In this document: piece after piece, positions 1 to 10,271 of the stretch
How positions within the stretch are numbered: position 1 is the stretch's first letter
Layout: each line of letters opens with the position of its first letter
Assembly (NCBI RefSeq): GCF_000350225.1
Contig: NW_005178903.1
Span: 1 to 64,000, forward strand
Origin: Chondrus crispus
Lineage: Eukaryota > Rhodophyta > Florideophyceae > Gigartinales > Gigartinaceae
DNA length: 64,000 bases
Direction of reading: 5' to 3'
The notes under the pieces: generated by a model
What the model was told of the DNA's origin: nothing
Databases searched by the model: none
The model's input: only the letters and a program-made list of their open reading frames with translations
Program-made: the position numbers and the translations under genes

Positions 1-32
1 ATGCATGCTCGAGCGGCCGCCAGTGTGCTGGA
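1..32. other. cloning-vector polylinker (assembly contamination)
   Basis: The first 32 bases contain consecutive NsiI (ATGCAT), SphI (GCATGC), XhoI (CTCGAG) and NotI (GCGGCCGC) sites and a BstXI site (CCAGTGTGCTGG). This is the order found in Invitrogen-type pCR/pcDNA polylinkers, with the BstXI cloning junction at the end. The transporter frame starts directly after it. I read this as untrimmed vector at a scaffold end, not genome. The next gene is therefore cut at its 3' end by the clone boundary. Confidence 0.9.
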
Positions 33-1399
33 AAGATCGCCCTCTTCGACGAGTTCGGCGCGCTCTTCTCTAGTCCATTCATCTTTGGTGCCGATGAAGA
101 CTTTTGAAGCACTGAAAAGGCGCTGTTGGCATATGACGGCAATGGCCATCATGATGGCACACAGGCAGAAGACGGTGGTATTCTCATAGTTTTTGTACAG
201 AATGAGGCAGACTATGAGATTCAAAGGAAGACGAAAGTAGTTCAGAATGGCGGATCGGGTGACCTCGGGAACATACTTTGCTCGCATGGTACCCATAGCC
301 GGAAAGTACAAACCGCAAATGACCTCAAACGCAAGCAGAGCGCCGTACACCTCCCATACATTGGATGATATGGTGGTGACGACAAAGCAAACGACGCCTA
401 TGATGTACATATTGCGCATGAATAGCTCAGCGGGTTGTGTCTTCATAAGAAAGACGAATAAAATGCTTCCAATTATGAAGCAAACCATGAAGGAACTAAA
501 GATCATGCCATGCGGAATCTCGCCAAGTGACATGGCATGCGACGCGGCCTGTAGCGCCGGGGTCCAACTGAAGACCATGAGATACATGGCAGACTCAAAG
601 CAGGACTGAATGATGCCGACAAGCAAGATCTTCTCATCGGCAATCATCATATGCCAGGCACTGCGCAAGCCGCCGGTGACGGTCTGCCTACTATCGCCAA
701 AGTTCTCGGACCAGGACAACATGACAATGAGGCCCGTGGCGGCGAGGATGACAGCGGCCGTATCAAACGGGGCGACCTTTCCAAACTGGGCAGCGACCAT
801 GCCAGCAATCTGGCCTGCGACAATGGCAACGACAGCATTCCCAAACTGGGCCTTTGAAAAAGTGTCGGCGATGAGGTTGGGATCAAAGCCGCGGTTGTTA
901 TGCTCCGACACAAGCCACGACTCAAAGGCCGAGAAGAGGATGCTGGTAGCAATGCCCGCCAGCAGCCTGCCGACCATCAAGGTAGCAAAGTTCGGCGAGT
1001 GCTTGGTCATGCAGGACAGGGCGTACGTGATGACGAAGACTAGGACGTTAAACTTGCGGCCATACTTGTCGGCGATGGAGCCGATAAAAGTGCCGAAGAT
1101 GGCGGACGAGCCAAAGCCGGCGATGAAGAGCTGGGCGATCTCCTTCCCGTAGCCGTACGCGGCGTACAGCGCGTAGACGTAGGGCCCCTGCAGCCAGTCG
1201 GCCGCGATGGCCAGCAGGTATACGACCAGTTAGTTGTTCTGGAAGGCTGGTGGTACGGCAGGCGCTCGGCGCGCGGGCCCAGGAAGAGGGCGTAGCCGCG
1301 GATCACCTGGGCGTCGATGTCAAGCAGCGCATCCGCCAGGCCCAGGCGGCACAGGGCGTCGTGTCTTGGACGGTGTTTGGACGGCGGGTGACCACGCAC
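33..1399 (-). CDS. MFSD5/MOT2-type molybdate-anion transporter, partial
   Basis: The minus strand is open for 399 codons from 1229 down to the vector junction. It reads as the MFS_5 (molybdate-anion transporter, MFSD5/MOT2) family: DWLQGPYVYALY in the first helix, QLFIAGFGSSAIFGT, the MFS loop signature ADKYGRK, FSAFESWLVSEHN, then VAPFDTAAVILA and, near the end, CGLYFP and NYFRLPLNLIVCL. The family imports molybdate across membranes with about 12 helices. The C-terminus is cut by vector. At 1230-1232 there is an in-frame TAA where plant homologues have Tyr in an NNYLVVY motif. Just upstream, near 1250, the frame seems to shift: the better N-terminal reading (DIDAQVIRGYALFLGPRAERLPYHQ) lies in another frame. 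Either the gene is inactive or this is poor scaffold-end sequence. The true start is not resolved; a hydrophobic stretch (RRTLSILVVCCLLYSSVL) near 1500-1560 may belong to it. Confidence 0.85.
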
Positions 1400-1870
1400 G
1401 TGTGGGGGATCGTGGCCGGGTGGTGGCCGGTGGGGGATAGGGCGGCGGTGAGGTGGCGGGGGCGGGGGGGTGTTGCATGGTGCGCGCGGGGGGAAAGGAC
1501 GCTAGAGTAGAGCAGGCAGCAGACGACGAGGATGGAGAGCGTGCGGCGCACGATGGCGCGTCGCGGCTTAGTGAAACATCGAGGTCGAGGCCGCACGCAT
1601 GTCCCACGGCGACGCACGCTGGTGCCAAGCCTGCGTCCAGCGTAGTAGCCTCGTGCAGAAACCGGCGCGCGACCTCGTTCTTGCCGCACGCGAAGGAGTA
1701 TTAGCTGACGGCCATCCATCTGACGGCGCTCTTCGGATCACGGTCCACCAGCCAGTGGGCTTCTTGCAGACGAAGAATAACGGCACCCGACTTGCGAAAT
1801 TCGACGAGCTATGAAGAGATGAGGGAAGGCCACTCCGGTGGCACTCCGCACAAGAAACGGCGGGGGGATG
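1400..1870. other. gene-poor, GC-rich stretch
   Basis: No gene with family support is seen. The part near 1500-1560 may hold the N-terminal membrane segment of the transporter (minus strand). A 14-bp motif (GGTGGCACTCCGCA) occurs twice near 1838 and 1881, at the end of the next gene. Confidence 0.4.
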
Positions 1871-2986
1871 CTACTGCGGTGGCACTCCGCATGTGATACG
1901 ACAGCACTGCACGGTTGACCCAGATTTCCGCCCTGCTGTACCTACTGTTACCAAAAACGATACAGGAACCAAGCTCCCAAACAACACGGTTACAGATAAC
2001 ATATACGGTAAATCCACGCCCGATGGATGAAAGGAAGACGGCAACCACACTGATTTCAGTCCTGCCATCCCCAGACCGGCATCAGCCTCTCTGAGCTGAT
2101 AGGTCACTATAAAGGCAGGCCCGAACCTCAGAAGCGCTGCCATGGTAAACAGAACAAACGTCGCTGCTCTTTTTCGCAGCAAACCAGGAATGCAAAACGC
2201 AAAAGTAAAGAGAAAGCCTAGAGAACATAACTTGGGCGACATTGCTTCGAAGTCAGAAAGCGAAAACAAAGCAGACAATAATCGTATCAATCTCGCCTTC
2301 ATCCCAGTCTCAGGCACCCCGTTAAACGAAAACGGGTGCGAAGCATGCCGCTGCGAAGCTGAATGAATGGTGAGCAGATGCAGTTGTCCATCGTCATACA
2401 GGGACGCATTCCACGGTACCCCATACGCAATCACGCAAACCTCAGGAGCACTCTTCTCAGACTGCTCCCCTGTTCGCTTCTCGCAGTTGGACGATAACCT
2501 CTTCACAACACCCAGTGGCACTCCATCAACACGAGCCTCCAGCTTGGACCCCTCCATCACGCGTTGAGGCCCGACAAGCCGCACATGTGAAGACATCAAC
2601 GCACCCCACCCTGCGCCGACACTCTGGGTCAAACGGGATGACACGGTCATTGCGTAGTCAGATATACCATGAAGGTCTTCCTCATCTGATGAGTCTTCAT
2701 TGTCGTTCCCCATGTCAGACGCTCTGACGGCCTTACCATCGTCTGTAAATAAGAGACGATTGGCACTAGGCATTGCTTTTAGCAAGTCCAGTTTTCGCCT
2801 CTTGCGTTTCCGCATCAGAATCACCTCGGAAACCTCATAAATGATGTCACCCGCCTCGTTAACATTTGACGAGTTAATTTTGTGATTGCAAGTCATTTCC
2901 TCGCTTTTAAACAATATTTGGAATGTTCGTAAACAAAACTTCTGTTGTTTCAGAAAAAGTGGCGATGTACCGTTCATAGACAACAT
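1871..2986 (-). CDS. TMEM62-like membrane protein, C-terminal part
   Basis: A 371-aa frame with an ATG start. Residues 95-105 are acidic (NEDSSDEED). Residues 147-163 (KLEARVDGVPLG) and about 186-222 (VIAYGVPWNASL, then HPFSFNGVP) resemble the beta domain after the metallophosphatase in TMEM62/At3g03305-type proteins, where a 'VKIDGV.LG' strand and a 'H.FSV' strand occur. Three hydrophobic segments follow at about 252-270, 275-297 and 325-348, matching the multi-pass tail of that family. The metallophosphatase domain itself is absent upstream, so this is either a C-terminal exon, a truncated copy, or a distant relative. The first 90 residues look atypical and may be intron or UTR read-through. 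Assignment rests on motif memory, not a search. Confidence 0.45.
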   Translation of the reverse strand: MLSMNGTSPLFLKQQKFCLRTFQILFKSEEMTCNHKINSSNVNEAGDIIYEVSEVILMRKRKRRKLDLLKAMPSANRLLFTDDGKAVRASDMGNDNEDSSDEEDLHGISDYAMTVSSRLTQSVGAGWGALMSSHVRLVGPQRVMEGSKLEARVDGVPLGVVKRLSSNCEKRTGEQSEKSAPEVCVIAYGVPWNASLYDDGQLHLLTIHSASQRHASHPFSFNGVPETGMKARLIRLLSALFSLSDFEAMSPKLCSLGFLFTFAFCIPGLLRKRAATFVLFTMAALLRFGPAFIVTYQLREADAGLGMAGLKSVWLPSSFHPSGVDLPYMLSVTVLFGSLVPVSFLVTVGTAGRKSGSTVQCCRITCGVPPQ

Positions 2987-3548
2987 TGAGAATGTTTCTT
3001 AGGTCTATATGTATTGCCGCCACACATACAATAGTACTGTTATTAATGCAATCTAATTACCGTCTTTGGACAATAATAGTAATGTTTTCCATGTCAAAAA
3101 CATTGCTTTTGGACAACGTTTCGTTATTTCTTTAAAACTATCGTCCAAAAACAATACTTTTTATTGTTTTTCACGGTTTTGCCTCCGCAGTGCAGCCACC
3201 GACGCGTGCCTCATGATACGGAAAATGACGAGAAGAGGAGAACGTTACACGTGAGCGGCGCTCGGCGATGCACGACACGCGCCAACCACGCTCGCGCCGT
3301 CACCAAATCACCGCCTCCCCCAGCCTGCGAAATTAGCAAAAAATAATTAAGGGGAGGAAATTACACTGGCACGTGCCTTGCGCGCATGGGCACGGTAGCA
3401 CCTCCACCGACGACCGGTAACAAGGTGAACTACGTCGCTCCATGGGTACACACGTCCGCACCCGGTCCGAATACCGGACGGACACCGCGACACCATACGG
3501 GCCCCCGAGCGGCAAGAGCACGGAACAAGAGCGTCCGCTACGCCCGCG
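2987..3548. other. intergenic, AT-rich then GC-rich
   Basis: No gene seen. 2890-3180 is rich in short ATTGT/ACAAT blocks in both orientations (for example GGACAATAATAG, AAAACATTGC, AAAACAATAC), suggesting decayed repeat sequence. From about 3400 composition changes abruptly to GC-rich, where the hairpin array starts. Confidence 0.4.
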
Positions 3549-4125
3549 CCCTCGCCCCGAATGGCGAGGGACGCGCAAGACTAAAAACGCGCGCTGCACC
3601 CCGCCCCGGACGACGAAGGGGCGGGACGTGAAGACAGACGTTCGCTGCGCCGCGCGCCCTCACCCCGAGTGGCGAGGGACGCGCGACAGGTAAAGACCTC
3701 CGTTCGGCACTGCGCCCTGGCCCCCGAAGGGCGAGGGGCGCGGGGCCTCAGACATACCCCGCCGGGCACGCCCTCGCCGCCGACGGCGAGAGGCCTCAAG
3801 GAGAATACGGGCCCTCGCGCGCCCCTGCTCTCGCTGCCGACGGCGAGAGGACTCAAGAAGGACGACCGCCGTGCGCGCCCTCGCCCCGAACGGCGAGGGA
3901 CGCGCGAGACGAAGACAACGCGCTGTGCTCCGCCCCGGACAGCGAAGGAGCCGGACGTGAAGACAGACGTTCGCTGCGCCGCGCGCCCTCGCCCCGAATG
4001 GCGAGGGACGTGATGGATAAGAGCGTTCGTTGTGCGCTAGGGCCTCGCCACCGATGGCGAGAGGCCCCAAGGAGAATATGAGTTCCCGCGCGCCCCTGCC
4101 CTCGCTACCGGATGGCGAAGAGGGA
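3549..4125. repeat. array of about nine related hairpins
   Basis: Nine stem-loops share the plan CCCTCGCC-loop-GGCGAGGG. They lie near 3549-3570, 3657-3678, 3714-3738, 3770-3796, 3827-3849, 3878-3899, 3986-4008, 4040-4068 and 4098-4124. The first, sixth and seventh have perfect 8-bp arms around a CCGAAT/CCGAAC loop; others vary in both arms compatibly (CTCTCGC/GCGAGAG). A longer direct repeat of about 65 bp (around 3605-3670 and 3935-4000) shows growth by duplication. The array lies just 3' of the minus-strand accessory ORF. Confidence 0.8.
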
Positions 4126-4334
4126 CGAGGGGAACGCGATCTGCCATCGCTCCTTCCCCTTCCGCTTTGAGGAAAGCACGGGCGGGCGTGCTGTGTCACG
4201 CCGATGACAAAGGGGAATTAGAAGCAACGAACAGACTCGAAGAAACGCGTCACGATGAAAGCAATGTTTACTGTGTCGTCCTCGACGACGTAAGGGAAGA
4301 AGAGCACCGCGCGGTTGACGACCAGACCGCGCGG

Positions 4335-6626
4335 TCAGCGACTCGCATTGTTCGAGGGCCCGCGAGACCCCGAAGCATATTTATCAGGGGGACAATACCC
4401 CGGATGCCGAGGTGTCTCGGTGTCCAGTTCGGCGAGGCTAGGCATGAAGACATGCGGCGTGCCCTCCCCGGAGGCCCAGCTTCGGGGAGGGGGAGGACCG
4501 GGCTCATAATCAGCGTACGGATCGCGCCTGACGGGAGGGACCGGAGCGTTAGTAGGAGCGCCACCCGCCGGCAAGGGTACCGACTGAGCCGAACGCAGAC
4601 GGTCGCGTTCGCGTCGATAGCGCTCGCGTTCGTGCAGGACTCGCTCGTAGACGACCGCCTGGCGTTCGGACGCATCGCGTATAGCGGCCACCTCCTGGGT
4701 CACCCGTTGAAGTTCTGTGGAGCGCGCCGCCAGGTCGTCACGAAGACCGCGCGCTTCGTCACTCTGAGCCAGAAACCAGTCCGCAAGGGTGCCAACCAGC
4801 CCGCCTACCGTCCAGGTCCGCTGGCTGGCAACCCCCAAGGCCCGTACTACCTTGGGAACGGTCACCAGCTCCCCTCAGGGGAGCACGAGGTCGCGTACAC
4901 AGTGCGCCGGCGGCGTGGCCTGCGCCACCTCGTCAAGAGGCGGGACGGGGAGGATGGCCCCTGTAGAGGCAAGGCCCCCTGTCCCGGCGCGACCGACCCC
5001 TGACATCGTACGGTAGGGGTTCAGGTTGAGACCAGCGGGGTCCCCGCACGCAGCGTCGAGGTCCCGGTAGCGCTTTCGCCGGTTCCGCCGACTCTCGGAG
5101 CCGACGCCTCCCCTCTTCCCCGTGTTGCCGACAACCAAGGGGACGGGAACGGAGCGAGCGACGAAGGCATCCGACGCCGGTTCGTATGTGACGAAGGAAG
5201 CCCGGGCCCCGGTGGTATAGTCCATCCACGGGTGATGGTTCCGCGAGCTGATCTCGCCAGCACGGACCATGAGGCCCACGGCCTGGGCGAACGTCCAGGG
5301 GACGTGGGAGGACTCGTGCTCTGTCGAATGGAGGACGGCATCAGGAAGGCCGGACATGACACGTCCTACGAACGTGACCGTAGAGTCCGCCTGAATGAAG
5401 ACTCGCTTGTTCATGTGCGCCTCGGCCATGAACGCGCAGCACACGGACCAAGCCCACTCGCGCTCAAAATTATACGCGAGCCGCGAGTGGGCTGGGTGCT
5501 GCGGGTTGGCACATGCAATCCCGAAATGCTTCAAGACCGGAGGCAGAAGCGGGTGCACTCCGAGCGAGGGAAAGCTCTCCCTAACGTCGACAGGGAGAGC
5601 GGGGAAGTCGTCCGGAGACAGGCCAGACGCGAAGGCAGACGTCGTAACGACACGACCGTCCGCCTCGTTCTCCCGCCGATAGGCGGACCAATCGTGGTGG
5701 GCGAATCCCACACCGTGGAGACGCATCAAGGAGCACGAATACTTCTGCAGAGCCACCCGGGGCTTAGTGAACGCATAGGGGCGGGGCGACACGTACAGCC
5801 CCGCCACCTCCGGTAACACGAACCGCCGGGGGTCGACCTGTCTTGCGTTAGACAGGAACGATCCCATCCGGTCGACGAAGAGGACCTCCGCGACACTGTA
5901 CGCGAAGGTACGATCTCCGATCAGCTCGTCCGGCAGCTGGTACCCGGAGCCGCTGCCTTCGCCCATCAGCCGGTGTAGAACGGACGACGCCTCCTGCACA
6001 CCACCGGCTTCGTGAACCTTGAACACGCGGGCTAGGTCGGAACGAAGCCACGTGCAGGAAGAAAGTTCCTCGACGGTTACCCCCGAGCGAACGCGGCGTC
6101 GCCAGGGGTACCGTAGCTCGTTGATGGGGAGCGGTGGGACTTCGGACGACGGTACCCCTAGCCACCGAGTGGCAGAGGGCGACTCCCCCTCCCCATCGAC
6201 GGTAGAGGGAAGGGGACAACGGGGCGGAGGGCCCAAGGACGCGCCATCCATCTTGAGGGCCGCCCCCGACGCGAGGGGAGCGGCCGAGCCGCGCCGGGCG
6301 GCAGAGAGAGCGGAAGGCGGGATGTCGGCTGCTGGGACGGAAGGGGTAGCCGGGCGAAACGAAAGGAACGGCTTGGATGGCCCCTCAACGGGGGCCACCA
6401 GTTCCGAGGACACGGTCGTGGACCGCGAGCGGGACTTCTGGAAACCCGGCGGAGGGAGCGGGCCCGCTTGGGCCGGGACGACGCCACCCTCACGCGGTCC
6501 GGATGACGCACCTGGGAGTCCGAGCCCGCTCGAAGGCGGGGTCCCGACGGCCACCGCCTCCGCCATAGTTGGCTTCACGACGCCCGGGGGTGACTGCGGG
6601 AGAGGAATAGACCGCGGGTCGGCCAT
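4335..6626 (-). pseudogene. LTR-element accessory ORF, antisense to the adjacent LTR (family A)
   Basis: A long coding stretch on the minus strand, starting MADPRSIPLPQ at 6626. It has a low-complexity Pro/Ser/Gly N-terminus (about 150 aa), then a globular region with LRYPWRRRVRSGVTVEEL, RFVLPEVAGLYVSPRPYAF, HDWSAYRRENEADGRV, YNFEREWAW and WMDYTTGARASFVTYE, a basic linker (RRNRRKRYRDLD), and a C-terminal coiled coil rich in R/E (YERVLHERERYRRERDRL). A homologue lies at 55102-56781. No enzymatic motif is recognised. Its start lies 188 bp inside the edge of a plus-strand LTR, so it is antisense to the element. It is a fossil copy with about one break. Function unknown; a host-derived gene captured by the element is possible. 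Confidence 0.7.
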
Positions 6627-6800
6627 GCTGACACGGGCGGTGACGCAAGAGGGGACGACCAAATGGCGCTGTCAAGGACGAAGTGGGACAGTGCGCAAAG
6701 GGGGGGGGAAATTCGTATACCAGGTCGGATTTGCTCGGGGTTCAGAGAGTGGGAAGGACAGGTTCTGCAAGCCTCAGGAGTGAACGCGGACGTTCACTCT

Positions 6801-6813
6801 TGAGGGGGGGTGA
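6801..6813 (+). other. polypurine tract next to 3' LTR
   Basis: A G-rich purine run directly precedes the LTR. It is preceded by TTCACTCTTGA, almost the same as the sequence before the LTR at 43144 (TTCACTCTTAACGGGGGG). This fixes the LTR as a plus-strand 3' LTR. Confidence 0.75.
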
Positions 6814-7406
6814 TGTGGTATAATCCCAAACGCAAATTAGATTAGGATTGGATCAGGGACAGTAAGGCAACGAGCCTTACAGCTATGCGCGCACACACGT
6901 GTCCTCCACGTGTACGGGACGCGTACTACATGTGGACTGTCAGCCCCGCCGGCTGACAGCGCTACAGTGTCGGTAGACCGGCACTACTGTAGAGTTATGA
7001 TAGACTACGATGTACATTAAATATGAGCGGACCGCCGGCGGTGGAGGACGACAAGCACGGACTTGTCAAGGATCCTCCACCTTGGTCCGCCCGCTTACTT
7101 TTAAGTACTTCTGTCCGTTTTACCTAGAAGTAGCACCGCGCGCGGGTTGAGGACGCGCGTAGCACGCCCACGAGCCGGCTCCGCCTCCGCCCGTCGGTAC
7201 TGGAACGTCACCCAGTACTGCTCCGGGGCGTCGAGGCGTAGAACCGCTCGCACGTGCGCGCGTCTTCCCCGATCCCGCTCTACCACCGCTACCTCGAGCC
7301 CGTGCTCGGTACCGTGGGTGGGCCGTGCTTCTGTCTTCCCGCCGATCGGGGTCTTCCCGAACTGTCAGTACTCACCCCCCTCGTCGTTGGGGGTGATTAT
7401 ACTACA
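6814..7406 (+). repeat. 3' LTR of a Ty3/gypsy-type element
   Basis: 593 bp beginning TGTGGTATAATC and ending GATTATACTACA; these termini are inverted repeats matching at 11 of 12 positions. The ends resemble those of the LTRs at 32409 and 43144 (TGTGG...CTACA). A polypurine tract lies immediately upstream. No matching 5' LTR and no gag-pol is visible to the left, so only the 3' part of the element remains. Confidence 0.75.
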
Positions 7407-7720
7407 GCGTTGGGAACCTATGTCCTTTGCTTTGAAACGCAAGATATGTCTCGATATGTCAGATGTATGTTTAGTTAGAAAGAAGGTTCGGTCTCTACAG
7501 CTAGCGTCAATATCTCTTCCCGTCTGCGGTTCTTCCTGGCCTTCCAAATCAAGAAATTAAGCCTCGCCGACATATAGGGCGCCGATGAAATGTGTCCATT
7601 CTTTAGCATGCTCCTGAAACCGTCCCGCAGAGAAACACCACCCAGATCCAAACAAATAACGCCACTGTCTTATGATTGTTTTCGGGTACTGTAACAGATA
7701 TTATTGTTTTCCGTACGCAC
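7407..7720. other. intergenic
   Basis: No gene, RNA or repeat boundary recognised. Confidence 0.4.
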
Positions 7721-8875
7721 TTAGAGTGTAGCCGAGCGCCAATGGACGAAAAACTTCCCATAGTCTAGGAACAACTCCCCTCCAGTGCTGATCTCCGGTA
7801 TGGACTCAATGATGACAAGCCTGTTCGAGCTAATCTTATGTTTGCTTGGAGAAGCTACAGACTCAACAAATCGGACATTTGCTGTACGGGAGTGCTTGGC
7901 ATGGCTCTCTTCTACATCCCTGTCATCCAGCAGATACGGCGGATCATTGATGTAGCCTGCGACGCAAAACGGTGCCGGGACGATGAATATGGGATGCTCC
8001 TTATCTTTGGCCTCAACTGCATTACTGTGCCGTTGGACGGCCTTTTCAGCGAATCTCTTTTGGCGAACTCCTAGATAACACTCCCGTAAACCTTGGTGGT
8101 TGCAGTTTGACAACTCAAGCTCTTGTATACGACTGTCCCGTAGTAGGTGAGAATATCTTCTCCCTTCTTGAAAGAACGCATAGCAAAAACGCGCTTCCCA
8201 GCAGAAGTATGCCTTATCGTGGACTTGCAAACAACGACACCCTTCGCAGCAGCCTCCAGGCTCATGAGAGCATCTGCGTCCACTGTATTGAGGAGTGTCC
8301 CCGTAATTGCTCGGCCACAAGTCCGGAGGAGTATTCTTGTACTTGAGTGCCAGGTCCCCATTACTATTCATGCACGATAGATAACGTTGAACATGTATAG
8401 GGAGCCTCTGATAAATCGGCTAGCCGGGAGGTGCGTCCCACAATAATGCATGCTGTGCGACTTCCCTAGCTTCCAAGTTGGGGTGAGCCAAGACTTCAAT
8501 GGCAAAGTCAATCTCCTCGACAGAAGCAGTGATATCCGATACTGGCGAGGTGAGCTGTTTGGCAAAGGTTTGAAGGACTCTTATAACCGCAATCTCGACG
8601 CATCTCTCATCCAAATCGCAACCAACAAACTTTCGATGCATCTGTAGAGTGAGAAACGCCCTCGCTGTTGCGAAAGTCCCTCCGTATGGGTCGAACACAA
8701 TATTACCAGGTTGGGAGAACTTTGAAACCATCTCCATCATCAGTCTGATGCTCATGTGCTCGGGTCGAAGGAACATTCCGACATTCTCATCCACTGAAAT
8801 GTGATCACTCCCTCCTTTTGACATAGAGCTATTCCCAGCTTCTGGGAACATTACACGCTCATCACCCTCATGCAA
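7721..8875 (-). pseudogene. decayed DNA methyltransferase + SET-domain gene
   Basis: Read 5' to 3' on the minus strand, 8875-8420 encodes the C-terminal half of an N6/N4 DNA methyltransferase (PF01555-like): RPEHMSIRLMMEMVSKFSQ, PGNIVFDPYGGTFATARAFL (the SAM-binding DPYGGT loop) and RKFVGCDLDERCVEIA. Downstream is a SET domain in two frames. About 8290-8100 carries KRVFAMRSFKKGEDILTYYG, and 8080-7740 carries AGYINDP, RTANVRFVES, RLVIIESIPEISTGGEL and FLDYG (the catalytic-site GEL..DYG motif). The methyltransferase and SET C-terminal parts share a frame, with a stop at 8420 and a displaced frame between them. So this is one former fusion gene or two adjacent genes with at least two frame changes, or it has short introns I cannot place. 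The N-terminal methyltransferase half is not clear above 8875. Confidence 0.6.
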
Positions 8876-9298
8876 GGTGTCCCGTCAACGCAATCTGTCC
8901 ATCCCGCGCGTCGAGATGGAACATTCCCATGAGGTATGTAATTGATTTGCTCGAGTTCATCCTAAAACTCCACGCCTCGTTTCCGGGGTTCTTGCAGGAT
9001 TTGCGTTGACCACCTTAAAGGCTTCGTCGTGTATCGGATACCATCACGTTTCATACATAGGGTGAGTGATAGAAGTCTGCGAGATGGCAAATCTCGAGAG
9101 CAAATCTCGAGAGCGAGAATGGCAGCACCACCCGACAAGGTGGCGAAGCTAGCGTTGTGTGCAAAGCAGTCGACACAGTTTACAAGACCAATCGCCAGCC
9201 ATGAAGAGCAATTTATCGGCAGAGTGAAGCTACTGCCAAAGTCTTGGACAAAATTCCATCTTTACATCTCTGACCACTCGTTGATGCAAGAAAAGTGC

Positions 9299-9305
9299 TA
9301 TATAG
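9299..9305 (+). promoter_or_regulatory. TATA box
   Basis: TATATAG lies 67 bp upstream of the ATG at 9372, a spacing consistent with a short leader. Confidence 0.45.
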
Positions 9306-9371
9306 CTTCTCCATGCTTTCCTTGTTCCTTCATGTCCCACAGCTTCAGGCCGTCTTTACCTCATCCTCAAG

Positions 9372-10271
9372 ATGGCTCTCCTACGGGTTTTGTCACTTGT
9401 TGCAACTCTTCTCATGTCATCGATTGATCTCTCAAGCGTCCCGGCCGTCCGTTTCAATACTGCATTCCGAATGAACCCACAAACGTCTTGTCCAAACGTG
9501 TGCCGTTTTGCGCTTTGCAGTCCTGGATCTATTACTCTTGGCGCCCCAGATACGGCTGTCGGTCCGAATATCTGCCGTAGAGACCAAAATATCGAGTACA
9601 TCTTGGAAACAGGCGAAGCCCGTGTCGTTCAAGGAGGATCTCGAATTCCAATCTCCCAGTGGCGCCCCGAAGGCTTGCGGATTCCATTTAGTCGTGACTT
9701 CTTTTACGCGATAAAGCTCCCAGGTGTCCCTCGTCTGTCCGGTGTCGCTTTCAGACCGCCGCAGGAAAACCAGTACAGATTTATTGATGATCTCTGTATC
9801 ATCCTGCCGATAAAGAGGTATCAGCGGGAGTTAAATGGCAGATTTTATGGAGTCAACGCGGGGAGCAGTAATGACTGTCTAGCCGTGTTGCTAAGGGTAC
9901 CTTCAGTTGTCATCGAGTTGAACTGGTTCTCGGGAGACGATATGGACCTTTCTGTTGTTGAACCAGGAGGATTCAGAATTTCTAGCAAGCAGAAAACGTC
10001 GAAGTGTGGAAGGTTGAATAGAGACAACGGTATTGACATCTGCGGCCTTTTCGACAGAGCGAAAGAACGAGTTGAGTACAGTTTGCCTTGCCAAGAGTTC
10101 CAAAATGGGACCTATACCGCCGTGGTGAGGCACACTGGAAATTGTGGTAGTGGGTCGACTAGATTTGTGCTTCGAGTTGTAGTGAATGGAGCTCTTTCAA
10201 AGAGCATTAATGGAGAGTCAAACAAGAATGGGGGCGCCAAAGTTGCAACTTTGAAGTTCACTCTACCGTAG
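9372..10271 (+). CDS. secreted Cys-rich protein with YfaP/DUF2135-like domain, paralogue 1
   Basis: Single exon, 299 aa. Residues 1-24 form a signal peptide (ALLRVLSLVATLLMSS), so it is probably secreted or in the endomembrane system. Residues 39-70 hold a Cys cluster (CPNVCRFALC ... NICRRDQ). Residues 165-285 form a beta-rich module: WFSGDDMDLSVVEPGG, CGRLNRDNGIDICG, NGTYTAVVRHTGNCGSG and RFVLRVVVNG. This pattern (D-x-D loop, then GxY, then V-x-V-x-NG) resembles bacterial YfaP/DUF2135 domains. Function unknown. It faces a homologue on the other strand with the same length. Confidence 0.85.
   Translation: MALLRVLSLVATLLMSSIDLSSVPAVRFNTAFRMNPQTSCPNVCRFALCSPGSITLGAPDTAVGPNICRRDQNIEYILETGEARVVQGGSRIPISQWRPEGLRIPFSRDFFYAIKLPGVPRLSGVAFRPPQENQYRFIDDLCIILPIKRYQRELNGRFYGVNAGSSNDCLAVLLRVPSVVIELNWFSGDDMDLSVVEPGGFRISSKQKTSKCGRLNRDNGIDICGLFDRAKERVEYSLPCQEFQNGTYTAVVRHTGNCGSGSTRFVLRVVVNGALSKSINGESNKNGGAKVATLKFTLP

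Noticed and set aside
3549-4125. Regular repeats resembling a CRISPR array
   Set aside because: Repeats are hairpins of varying sequence and spacing, the setting is eukaryotic, and there are no uniform spacers or cas genes.
3386-4199. Several Arg/Pro-rich frames on both strands
   Set aside because: They are by-products of the GC-rich hairpin array, overlapping in all frames with no motifs.
4167-6783. Long plus-strand frames
   Set aside because: They lie opposite the family A ORF, whose homology with 55102-56781 fixes the minus strand as coding.
9029-9427. 132-aa plus-strand frame
   Set aside because: No family motif; it overlaps the promoter and start of the secreted paralogue.
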